Positions 26,901 to 38,900 of a stretch of DNA of 64,000 nucleotides are shown here, in pieces. Location of the stretch: the NCBI RefSeq assembly GCF_001704415.2, contig NC_030811.1, positions 186,001 to 250,000 of the forward strand, written 5' to 3'. A model generated the notes under the pieces. It was not told the DNA's origin. It did not search any database and saw only the letters and a list, made by a program, of their open reading frames with translations. Each line of letters opens with the position of its first letter. Position 1 is the first letter of the stretch. The stretch comes from Capra hircus (Eukaryota > Chordata > Mammalia > Artiodactyla > Bovidae). Position numbers and translations under genes: made by a program.

Positions 26901-29900
26901 GAAAGTGGCCATTTCTGTGGGCAGGGTGACCTCAGGAAAGACCACAGGCTGGGCCCAGCACCCACCCGGGTGGGCTTCTCCCCCCAGAGACGAGCACGGG
27001 CTGCAGAAATGGAGGGCTGACTGCTCTGGGCAGGCCTGGAGGCCCCTCCAAAGGTGCTGCCCGCTGTCCTGCTTCCCGAGCTTGCCCAGCTGGCGCCCTC
27101 CAGAAAGGTTTGCCTTATGGAGACCAGGCCAAGTGGTTCATTTGCCGTGGAAGGGAACAGGTGGGCGGTGATTGTCGTTTCTGGCTCAGGGCGGAGGTGG
27201 AACTCCAGGATATTACTGCCTCTGTCATGCCAGCAGCAGCAGCCCCCAGCCCCTCCCGAGAAGGAGGGCCCGCTGTGGCTCACGGATGCGTCTCCTTCTC
27301 TTTCAGATCACCTTCTACATTCTGGTGAAGGCCATTTACACCCTGGGCTACAGCGTCTCTCTGATCTCCCTTACAACAGGAAGCATAATTCTTTGCCTCT
27401 TCAGGTAAGCAGCAGAAATGAGTGATTCTGCCAAAAACAGGGGATGGCAAAGCATCCATTTAAGCTGTCTCACCCTGGGAGGGGGGCAGAGACCACACCC
27501 CCGCCCTCGTCTGTGCCGAGCCAGCCAGACTCCCTCGGAAGGTACAGTACGATGCTGACGCTGATGTTTGCATGTCTCATTTGAGGAGACAATGCTGACC
27601 GTGGATAAGAATGCAGTTCAACTGCTGGAATTCTCCAGGCAAGAAAATCAGAGTGAGTAACCATGCCCTTCTCCAGGGCAATGTTCCTGACCCAGGGATG
27701 GAACCTGGGTCACCTGCATTGCAGGCAAGATTTTTTACCAGCTGAGCCGCCAGGGAAGCCCCCTACTGATGTCATGCTTTGAAAACACAGACGCAGCCTG
27801 GCCTTCCCCTCCCCACTCAGAAACGCCCGGGTTGAAGCCTCCCGACAGGCGCTCTGTTGAGAGACAGTGTCACGTGTTCAGAAGGACAGGCTCAAATCCA
27901 GGCGGTCTTGTAGTGGCTGTGTGATGCGCAGCAGACCGCCTTCTCTCTGTGTGTCTGTAAATTGCACAGGCTGAGGGACCCACGCAGCATGTGGGAGGTG
28001 CGCCGTCGGCACAGCCTGCTCCTCCCCTGCACCCAGACCCTCACTGTCTCTGGAGCTAACACCAGACGCTTTGCAGCTGGTGCTGGGGTGTGAAGGAGGT
28101 GTAGACGCTTCCACCTGAGAAAAGCTTTTACTTTCAGGTTAAATCCATGTAAGGGGTGCTATCCAGCTTAGTTTGATGGGTTTTGATCACCTGTCAAAAA
28201 ATAATCTGTAGACAACAAAGAGCTTTATTTGGGGGTCTTAGGAATTGCAACTTGGGAGACACAGATTCGGGTAAAACTGAGAGGGTTCCAGGGAAGAGAA
28301 GGAGTTGGAGGCTGGTAAAGAAAGATGCCGCGGGTTGTGAAAGCCGTCTGGCAGGAACTGGGACTGGCCCTGACACAGAGGGAAACTGTCCTCACGGCGT
28401 AGACTGTGACGGGTTGTCCAGGGTCTGGGTCCCACACGCACCTGAGTTTCAGGGATGCTGTGCAGACGTTCTGGGCACCTTCGTCAGACAGTAGGTGCTC
28501 AGAGCTCAGATTCCATCGGCTGAGACATGGGTGGCCCACCTCCTCCAGGCCTCTAGCCCCGTGTGGGCGCTCTCTTGGCAAAATTCCTTCCGTTTCCTTT
28601 TCCTCCACACACCACATATCTTCTTTCGCTTTGCTAAAATGTAGTTCGCGTGTTGGTCACTCTTCAGATAACATCAGTGACATAGAAAATGGAGTATTTT
28701 AAAACATTAGGAGATCCATTCTTGGAAGAAAATGAGTGAGTGGAGGCAGTGGAGCGTGTAGACGAGACCCCAGCAGCCGTTGGCTGGTGCTTCTGTCGGT
28801 TCGGGCATCTCAGATGCGACAGGCGGCTGATAACTCTCAGAAAGAATGAGGCAGTGCCTTTAATCCAGAACTGCACTTAGAAAAATGTAGGGAAGACCTG
28901 TCATCTTACATGATAAAAACTTTAAAGAAAACGATGATATTATTACTCTTTGCTCTGCAATCTTCTATATTTTACTGTGCATTTTAAAATCTAGAAATTG
29001 TGAAAACAGAAAAAAAATTAAGGAGGTTAGCTGGCACAGGGTAACTTGAATGAGAAAAAAACTCAGCTTGTTTTTGAAGAGCTCCCATCTCGAGCAAACC
29101 ATATACTTGATATCAGTATGGGGCTTCCGTGGTGGCTCAGCTGGTGAAATATTCTGCCTGCAATGCAGGTGACCCAAATTCGAGCCCTGGGTCAGGAACA
29201 TTCCCCTGGTGAAAGGCATGGTTATCCACTCTGATTTTCTTGCCTGGAGAATTCCATGGACAGAGGAGCCTGGCAGCCTACAGTCCATGGGGTCGCAGAG
29301 TCGGACACAGCTGACATCAACCATTTCCCTCAGGTTTGTACTTCATGGCCTGTTTAACTATTGCAAGCACGGTCATGACCCGTGAGGGGAATCTCAGATG
29401 GTTCACGCATGTCAAACACCGTCTTCTCTGCAGGAGAAGGCACTTCGTGGCTACGGGCGGCACACGCCCACAGTGGCAGCCCCTGCTCCGCGGCTCACTG
29501 TGGAGCGGCTGCAGGCTGGGCCCCGCCTTCCGTCCGCGCTTCCATGCGCCTGCTCACGCCACCCCGGGAGAGCTATGAGACTGAGCTGATTCTAAAGTCC
29601 ATGCTATAAAAATAACACGGCCCATTGTCTTGGTCATTACACCCAAGAAGCAGGCTTCTTTGCAGTCACCATTTATTCTCCAAAACAGCCCAGAGGCTAA
29701 GAAAGGGCCGAGCCACCACGACCTCACTTTGCAGACAGCGAGGGCGCATCGCCTTTCGTCCAAGGATGTGTAGACGTGGGTGCCGGCGCCGGGCCCAGCT
29801 CTGCGTGGGAGTCGCGGGCGGGCGGTCGCTGCGCTCCTGACCATGTCCCGGGGTCCAGGCATGTGCTCACGGGCCTTTACTCATGGGCCCAAGAGCAGCT

Positions 29901-32900
29901 GCAGTGGTTGCTCCAGCCTGTGCTGTGCGTTTCATCAGGGTCGTTATTAATAATCTGGTCCTTCCGACACCTCCACCAAGTGAGTGCTCTTGATCCCAGT
30001 TGTAGCAACTCGAGAAGGCGGCCCTGCCGCTGAACGGGGGGCGGCAGGGTCTGACCCACAGCCACATGCACCCCATTCACCCTCAGGAATCTGTTCACAC
30101 AGTCATGGGGCGTGTTAAACACAGGGAACAAACTTCCTGACTGAGGCCCCGCGGGCGTGTTACACACGCAGAACAGACTTCACTACTGAGTCATGTTACA
30201 CACACAGAGCAGACTTCACGACTGAGGCCCTGCAAGTGTGTTACACATGTGGAACAGTCTTCACGACTGAGGCCCTGCGGGTGTGTTACACACGCAGAGC
30301 AGACTTCACTACTGAGGCCCTGAGAGTGTGTTACACATGTGGAACAGACTTCACGACTGAGGCCCTGTGGGTGTGTTACACACGCGGAGCAGACTTCACT
30401 ACTGAGGCCCTGCAAGTGTGTTACACATGTGGAACAGACTTCATGACTGAGGCCCTGTGGGTGTGTTACACATGGGGAACAGACTTCACGACTGAGGTCC
30501 TGCGGGTGTGTTACACATGTGGAACAGACTTCACGACTGAGGCCCTGCGGGTGTGTTACACATGTGGAACAGACTTCACGACTGAGGTCCTGCGGGTGTG
30601 TTACACATGGGGAACAGACTTCACGACTGAGACCCTATGGGCGTGTTACACACATGAAACAGACTTCACGACTGAGGCCCCATGGGTCTGTTGCACACGC
30701 AGAGCACACCTCACTACTGAGGCGCTGTGGTCTGTTACACAGAGAACCCCCTTCCCTGAGTGAAGCCTGCAGCAGGGGCCTGGGTAGGGCTCCCCACGCT
30801 GAGATGCATCTCCCCCACGAGCACAGCCCCCAGGCCACGGTCCAGCAGGGGCAGCGCCAGGAGCCGGGACACTGCATGTCCGTCAGCCCCCGCTTCCCAG
30901 TAGGTTACTGCTAGTCAGAGCTCTGACTGCAATGCTAATTTTGGCTCTTTTAGAACTTACGGGAGGAATGCCCAGTCCCTGGGCTCCTCACTCAGCGTTT
31001 GCAGGGAGATTGATCCGTGCTGTTGCGTGTGGCTGTCCGGTGTGAAGGCAACACAGCTCACTGACTCAGCCGGTGTTCGTGGAGCGAGGGGTAACTGCTT
31101 GGCGGCAGGCAGCACTGCTGTGACCATCCGTGTGCCGTCCCCTGCACACAGGCGCACACTTCTTCAGCTGCGGGTGTGTGTGCACGCCTCCCCTTATGTT
31201 CCCGTCTGCCTTGTGACTACACGTCTTTCCTGGTCACAGCCGTGCACACACTCTTTCTCCCCGGGTGCTGCACACTCACACCTGCTGAGTGAAGATTCCT
31301 TCCACTCCATCTCCCACACCATTTGTTATCCCAGTTTTAAAAGATGTTTCCATGCAGTTGGGTCTGTATAATATAGAGTTGTGTTTCTAATTTGCATTCC
31401 CTGGTGGATCATGATATCATGTTTGGAAACTTTAATTTTTTTTTTTTTTTTGCAATACCATTTCAAGTGTTTGCTCATTTTTCTATTCAGCTGTCTCTCT
31501 GTTTTTTAAGTTAATTTTTAGGAGTTCTGAAGGGCAGCCTTTTGTCAGCTCTGGGGATTACAGATTTTATCTCCAGCACTGTGGTTCAACTTTATACTCC
31601 TCTGATGAGGTTTTTGATCAGTGAAAGTTCTTCATTTTAATCAAGTCTGTTGACTATTTGTCTTTATGGTCAAAGCTTCCTGAGCCTACTACCACCTGGA
31701 AATGTTATTGGTTTAACTTCGTGTGTCTGGGTTTATGACCCACGGGCGGCTTCTCTTTGAGGATGGTGTGAGGTAGGGGTTGAGGTTCGTGCGCTTTCTC
31801 CGAGTGCATGCTCAGTCTCTCCAAGACCGCTGCCCGGGAAGCAGCCTGTGCTGGGGCAGTGCAGAGGTGCCCTCAGGGCCGCGCCGAGGGACCGGGCGCT
31901 CTGCTCTGCCCTGTCTGCCCCTCGCCTGTCGCCGGCCACTTCTGTGTCACTGTGACACTCTGCCTCTGTAGGGAGTCCTCACTTCCAGCGAGGTAAGCCT
32001 ATCAACCCTTCTTTCTCGTTGCGAAGAGGCTGGTCATCTGCACTTTCGTGACCAGTTAGTTTGTCAGCAGCCATTAAAAAAACCGATGGGATTTCCTTTT
32101 GGATTGCACTGAATCTGTAGATCAGCTTGGATAGACTGGTCACCTTCACCATTTTAAATCACCCAGCCAGTGATCTTAGCAGCTCCTGCCATTGGTCTGG
32201 GCTTTCTTAATTTCCTTCAATACTCCTCTGTGGTCTTCTGAGGAAAGATCTTGGACATCTTTTGATAGTCATGCCAAAGTCCTTGTTTATGCTATTGTAT
32301 ATATTTGTGTATTAACTTTCTAGAAAAGGAATTGATTTCTGTATGTTAATCTTGCTTCAGCAGCCTTGCTTAATTATAAATTTTATAGTGATTATGTAAA
32401 GTCATCTGGATTCTTCTATGTGCAGCTCATGTTTTGGTGAAGTCCAGTGACTGGAAGGGATGGTAGCAGACCGCCTTTCCTTACTGCTGAGCTCAGAGTG
32501 GAAAGTCTAGATATTGCACTGTAAAGCATGAAATTCACTACAGATATTTTGATGATACTCTATCAGATTAAGAACATTCCTTTCAATTCCCAGTTTTCTG
32601 AATTTTTAATCATGAATGGGTTATGAATTTTGTGATAATTTTTCTGCATATATTAACATAAGTAGGTGATTTTTTCTCCAAAAGTTCATTTAATGTGAAA
32701 AATTATATAGGGAGATTTTCTGATATTAAATCTCCCTTTCATTCCTGTAATAAACCCTACTTGGTTGTGCTGGGTTTAATTTACTAACATCTTGTTTAGG
32801 ATTTTTGCGTCTACATTCATGAATTTAACCTATAATTTCCTTTCTGGTAAAATCAGGCTTTGCTATGACACTTACGCCAGTCCACAAGTGAATAAGCCAG

Positions 32901-35900
32901 TGGCCCTATTTCCTATTCTGTGAAATAGTGGAGGTTGAATAAGGCGCTGTTTCCTCCGTAGCGTTTGTGGGTTTCACCGGGAAAGCCATCTGGGTGGAGA
33001 ATTGTCATGTGGGAAGGTTTTATTTTTAGGTTCAAGTTTTTAAAAACAGACATAGGATGATTCAAATTCTCTGTTTCTCTTTATGTTAATTATAAGCTGT
33101 ATTTTTCAAGGAATCTGTTCATTTCATCTATATCTCTCTCTATATCTCTTATCATATTTTCACGTGTGTAAGAGCTATACTGATATCTCCTTTTTCATTC
33201 CTGGTATGGGTCCTCTTAGTTTGTAGTAATGCTTCCTAAGGCCCACTTGATTTCATACTCCAGGATATCTGGCTTATAGGTGAGTAACCACACCATCATG
33301 GTTATCTGGGTCATTAAGATCTTTTTTCTATAGTTCTGTGTATTCTTGCCATCTCTTCTTAATCTTTCCTACTTCTGTTAGCTCCTTGCACCTTCTGTCC
33401 TTTGTTGTGCCCATCTTTGCATAAAATGTTCCCTTGATGTGTCCAATTTTCTTGAAGAGTCCTTCCCATTCTATTGTTTTCCTCTGTTTCTTTGCATTGC
33501 TCCCTTAAGAAGGCTTTAACTCTGCATTCAGTTGGGTATTTCATTCCCTTTCTCCCTTGCCTTTAGCTTCTCTTCTTCTTTCAGTTGTTTGTAAGTCCTC
33601 CTCAAACAACCATTTTGCCTTCTTGCATTTCTTTTTCTTGGGGATGGTTTTGATCGCCCCCTCCTGTACAGTGTTACAAACCTCTGTCCACAGTTCTTCA
33701 GGCGCTCTCTCTACCAGATCTAATCCCTTAAGTCTATTTGTCACCTCCACTGTATAATCATAGGGGATTTGATTTAGGTCAGACCTGAATGGCCTAGTGG
33801 TTTTCCCTATTTTCTTCAATGTAAGCCTGAATTTTGCAATAAAGAGCTCATGTTCTGAGCCAGAGTCTGTGGAGGAGCTGGAAGGCTTTAAGCAAATACT
33901 GAAAATGTATTTGCTCCACTCATGACGAAGGTTGGAAGCTGGGACGAGCATAACAAAGGGTTATGAGCGTTCACTGAGTGCCCAGGGCTGGGAACGGATG
34001 ACGAAGGGTCAATACGCCCGGCCTTGAGGCGTTCGAAGGCTTCCTTCTGACCACCTGTTTCTGAGAGCAAGGACCGTTGTTTCATGATAAGACTCCCTTT
34101 AGAATTTCGCCAAAGCTATGTTATGGCTTGGGCAGTAGGAACTGTATTTTATGCTTGAATGTTTTAATGTTTATCTGGAATGGCTACGTGCAAGTCAGCC
34201 TTATGCTCTATTCCCTGAAAATTATAAAACTACACAATTGGATAATAAACTTTGTCAGTCCACTAGAGGCTGTCCCCAAGTGTCCTTTTCAGAGTGCGGT
34301 TCTCCGAGCCTTACAGAGTCAACTCTAGGTCTTGTTTTTGTGACTGTATAGTGCTTTTCCATCTTCAGCTGCAAAGATTATAATCATCTCCTGGAATGTG
34401 AAGTCAAGTGAGCCTTGGGAGGCAGTACTGCAAACAAAGCTAGTGGAGGTGATGGAATTCCAGCTCTATTTAAAATCCTAAAAGATGATATTTTTAAAGT
34501 ACTGCAATCAACATGCCAGCAAATTTGGAAAATTCAATAGTGGCCATAGGACTGGAAAAGGTCAGTTTTCATTCCAGTCCCAAAGAAAGGAAATGCCAAA
34601 GAATGTTCAAACTACTGCACAATTTCACTCATTTTACATGCTAGCAAGGTAATGTTCAAAATCCTTCAAATGGGGCTTCAACAGTACGTGAACCAAGAAC
34701 TTCCAGATGTATAAGCTGGATTTAGAAAAGGCAGAGGAACTAGAAATCAAATTGCCCACATCTGTTGGATCATAGAAAAACCAAGAGAATTCCAGAAAAA
34801 CATCTACTTCTGCTTCATTGACTATGATAAAGCTTTTGACCACAACAAACTGGAAAATTCTTAAAGAGATGGGAACACCAGACCACCTGACCTGCCTCCT
34901 GAGAAACCTGTATGCAGGTCAAGAGGCAGCAGTTAGAACTGCACATGGAGCAATGGGCTGGTTCAAAATTGGGAAAGGAGCATATCAAGGCTGTAGATTG
35001 TCACCCTGCTTATTTAACTCATATGCAGAGTACATCATGAGAAACGCTGAGCTGGAGGAACCAAGGGCTGGAATCAAGATTGCCAGGAGAAATATCAACA
35101 ACCTCAGATATGCAGATGATACCACTCTAATGGCAAAAAGTGAAGAGGAGCTAAAGAGCCTCTTGATGAAGGTGAAAGAGGAGAGTGAAAAAGCTGGCTT
35201 AAAACTCACCATTCAAAAAACTAAGATCATGGCATCCAGTCCCATCACCTCATGACAAATAGATGAGGGAACAATGGAAGCAGTGACAGGTTTTCTTTCC
35301 CTGGACTCCACAATCACTGTGGCCGGTGACTGCCAACCATGAAATTAAAAGACGTTTGCTGCTTGGAAGAAAAGCTATGACAAACCTAGACAGCATATTA
35401 AAAGGCAGAGACATTATTTTGCTGACAAAGGTCCATATAGTCAAAGCTATGGTTTTTCCAGTAGTCATATATAGACGTGAGAGTTGGACTATAAAGAAAG
35501 CTGAGCACCAAAGAATTGATGCTTTTGAGCTGTGGTGTTAGAGAAGACTCTTGAGAGTCCCTTGGACTGCAAGGAGATCAAACCAGTCAATCCTAAAGGA
35601 AATAACACTGAATATTCTTTGGAAGGACTGATGCTGAAGCTGATGCTCCAATACTTTGGCCACTTGATGAGAACAGCTGACTCACTGGAAAACACCCTGA
35701 TGCTCAGAAAGATTGAGGGCAGGAGAAGAGGTGAAGAGGATGGGATGGTTGGATAGCGTCATTGACTCAATGGACATGAGTTTGAGCAAACTCCCGGAGA
35801 CAGTGACGAACAAGGAAGCCTGGTGTTCTGCAGTTCATGGAGCTGCCAAAAGTCAGAGACAACTGAGTGACTGAACAACACTGTCATCTTTATTTCCCTT

Positions 35901-38900
35901 CTTTGTGTCTTGATGAATCATACTGTATAAAGTTTTATCAGTTTTATCAGTGTTTTCCAAGAACCAGCTTTTGACCTTTTTCTCTTGTATGCGTATTTAT
36001 TAACTTACTGACATGGCCTCTTATCTTTATTTTTTCCTTCCTTCTGTGCTCTCTGTTTTCGATTTGGTGTTCTTTTTCTAGCTTGTTAAGTTAGATGTTC
36101 AGCCTTCCTTTGTTTAGACTGCTTTTATTTATATCTACCAATTTCCCTCTCAGACCTGCTTCATTCCCATCTTTCAAGACTAAAGATGTGTTTTTCATTA
36201 TCATTTAGTCCTAGTTTTTCTAAGCTCTTCTTTTGGTTATCTTTTAACTATAAAAGTTTATAGTTTAATTTCCAATCTGTTATTAGTTTTCTATTCAGCT
36301 TGCTAATGATTTCTGGCATAACTCGCGGTGATCAGAGAGCATACCACATGAATTAAATCCTCTGAAATGTGTTAAGATTTGATTTGTGACTCAGAATCTG
36401 ATCTTTTTTAGTCAAAGTTTCATTTTCATTTTAAGACAATGCAGATTCTACAGTTATTGGTTTGCGTGCTACATATATCATTTACACCATTTATCGATCA
36501 TGTTATTTAAATATTCTAAATTTTACTGTTTCGCTTAACTACTTCCCCGGCGGCTGTGGTCCATGCAGCCACAAAGCGTCGGACACAACTGAGTAAGTAA
36601 CGCTTTCACTGTTCTATCAGTTACTGAGAGACGTGTATTAAAATCTCCAACTATAACTGTGGACTTAACTATATCCCCATTTATTTATTTCACTGTTTAC
36701 TTTATCTATTTCAAGGGTATGTTATTAGGGGCACACCCATTTCAGGTTTGATCGTCCTATAAGCCTTGCCTTACGGATAAATCTGCTTCTATACCAGTGG
36801 GGTTCTGCCTGCTTTCTTTCCTTTGATGTCTGCGAGGCATACCCCTGTTTGCACCTGCGTGCTCTGCGAGCTCCGTTCACTTGAGACTTGTTGCCTGCTT
36901 CCGGCCTGCTTTCAGTCGCACACACGGCACCTCGCGCTCGCGCTCCAGCTGCTTGCTGGCAGCTGGGGCTTCAGTGCCTCCGTCTCTCGCTGTCGGCTCA
37001 GCTGTTGCGTGGCGCCTGCGCGCTACTCGTGTTTGTCTTCAGTTGTCGAGTATTTCTATTATTCCAGTGTCTCCCTTTTGGGTCGTTAGTCGTATACTCG
37101 GCGATTCTTCCTCTGGTTTTCACCTCATGTTAACGAGGTGCATGCGTGTCTCACAGGATCTAACCTCCAGTTCCTATTTCCGTCTCCTCCAGGTGGCGCG
37201 AGCCGTCCCTGCAGCCTCATGACTTCCGTGTCATCGTGACGTGTCCTAGCTGTGCACGTTACATGCCACAGGCATGATCACTATTTTCGCTGTTTTCAAA
37301 GTCAGCATTTGTTTAGCAATTTGTTTGTCCGTCTTTCCTTCCTGCAGCTTCCTGTTTCCATCTGCGTCGTCTTCCTCCTCCCTGAAGATCTCCTTTTAGG
37401 AAGAATTCTCATGGCTATTGATGCCTGAAATCATCTTAATTTTGCCTTCACTTTTGAGGATATTTTTGAGAGTACCGAATTCTTTGTTGGCAGTTACTTT
37501 TTTTCATCACATTGAAGACGTACGTCCTTATTTCTTTTGAAAAAGTCAGCCTCCAGTCTCACCGTAATGCTGCTGAAGGATGTCTTTTCCTCTGGGTCCT
37601 TTGAAGACTTTTTTCTTTGTCTTTGCTTTTTAGCAGTTTTGCTGTCATGGGCTTTAGTGTGGTTTTCTTTGTGGTCCTCCTTCTTGGGGTTAGTGGGATT
37701 CCTTTAATCTGTTATTATATTTAGTTTCAAAAATTCTTGGCCAGCAGCTCCTCAAATATTTCTTCTACCGTATTCTCTCTCCTTTCCTTCTGAAACACCA
37801 TTTTCACATGATAAGTATCTTCAGCATTTCCTGTACATTGTTTCTTTATATTCCCCTTAATTTGTTTCTCCCTACTTTAGACGTGGGCTTCCCAGGTGGC
37901 TCAGTGGTAAAGAAGCCTCAGTGCAGGAGGCACAGGACACACAGATTTGGTCCTGGGCTGGAAAGATCCCTTGGTGGAGGAAGTGGCGACCAGCTCGGTA
38001 TTCCTGCCTGGAAAATCCCATCGCCAGAGGAGCGTGGCAGGGTGCAGTCCGTGGGGCTGCCAAGAGTCAGACGGTAGCGCACGTGCACGCAGGGCCTTAG
38101 ACACAGTCTACCAAACTGTTTTCCAACTTATAATAATACCCTATTTTACTGTGTCTAATCTAACATTTTAACCCAGCTATTTAATTCTTAATTTCATGGG
38201 TTTTTTTAATTTTCAGTTTTCCATTTGATTTCTACAATTAATTCCATCCTCTAACCAGTATCAGTTCAGCCACTCAGTCGTGTCCGACTCTTTGCAACCG
38301 CGTGGACTGCAGCACACAAGGCCTCCCTGTCGGCCACCAACTCCCGGAGCTTGCTCAAACTCATGTCCATCAAGTCGGTGATGCCATTCAACCATCTCAT
38401 CCTCTGTCATCCCTTTCTCCTCCTGCCCTCAATCTTTCCCAGCATCAGGGTCTTTTCCAGTGAGTCAGTTCTTCACATCAGGTGGCCAAAGTGTTGGAGT
38501 TTCAGGTGCAGCATCAGTCCTTCCAGTGAATATTCAGGACTGATTTCCCTTAGGATGGACTGGTTGGATCTTGCAGTGCAAGGGGCCCTCAAGAGTCTTC
38601 TCCAGCACCACAGTTCAAAAGCATCAATTCATCGGCACTAAGTCAGAAGTAAAGGGAAATATTTATTAGTGCACCATCCTCTAATTTTCTTGGATATATT
38701 AATCAGAACCATTTTATAGTCATGTCTTAAAATGCCAGTATCTGGATCTCTTTCTATTCTGTTTGATTTTTGTTTTTCCATTTTTAACTGCATTTGATCA
38801 TTTGGCACCATTTCTGACATATTTATTAATTGATTATTGAAGTTACATATAATTAAATCATAGAGGCTTTAGATGGTATTGTACCATAGAGAGGATTTAC

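Larger units (their letters stand above)
8298..27306 (+). other. VIPR2: VIPR2 intron 4 (19 kb)
   Basis: 19,009-nt GT..AG intron. Recognised content: antisense BovB (8968-10018), MIR-like fragments (about 10545-10640 and 15930-16000), a 33-bp minisatellite (14904-15270), antisense L1 fragments (16140-16515), SINEs (16609-16782, 21105-21318, 22294-22517), and an L1 split by BovB (22600-25800). A GC-rich unique segment follows at about 25820-26420. Stretches 10650-14900 and 16800-21100 are moderately GC-rich unique sequence in which I see no supportable gene. Confidence 0.88.

Noticed and set aside
30236..30763. 175-codon cysteine-containing repeat protein
   Set aside because: 3n-length minisatellite artefact, open on both strands, no start context or splice support.
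34818..35255. Reverse transcriptase frame with YADD motif as an active element
   Set aside because: The element is 5'-inverted, internally deleted and interrupted by an LTR; it cannot be functional.
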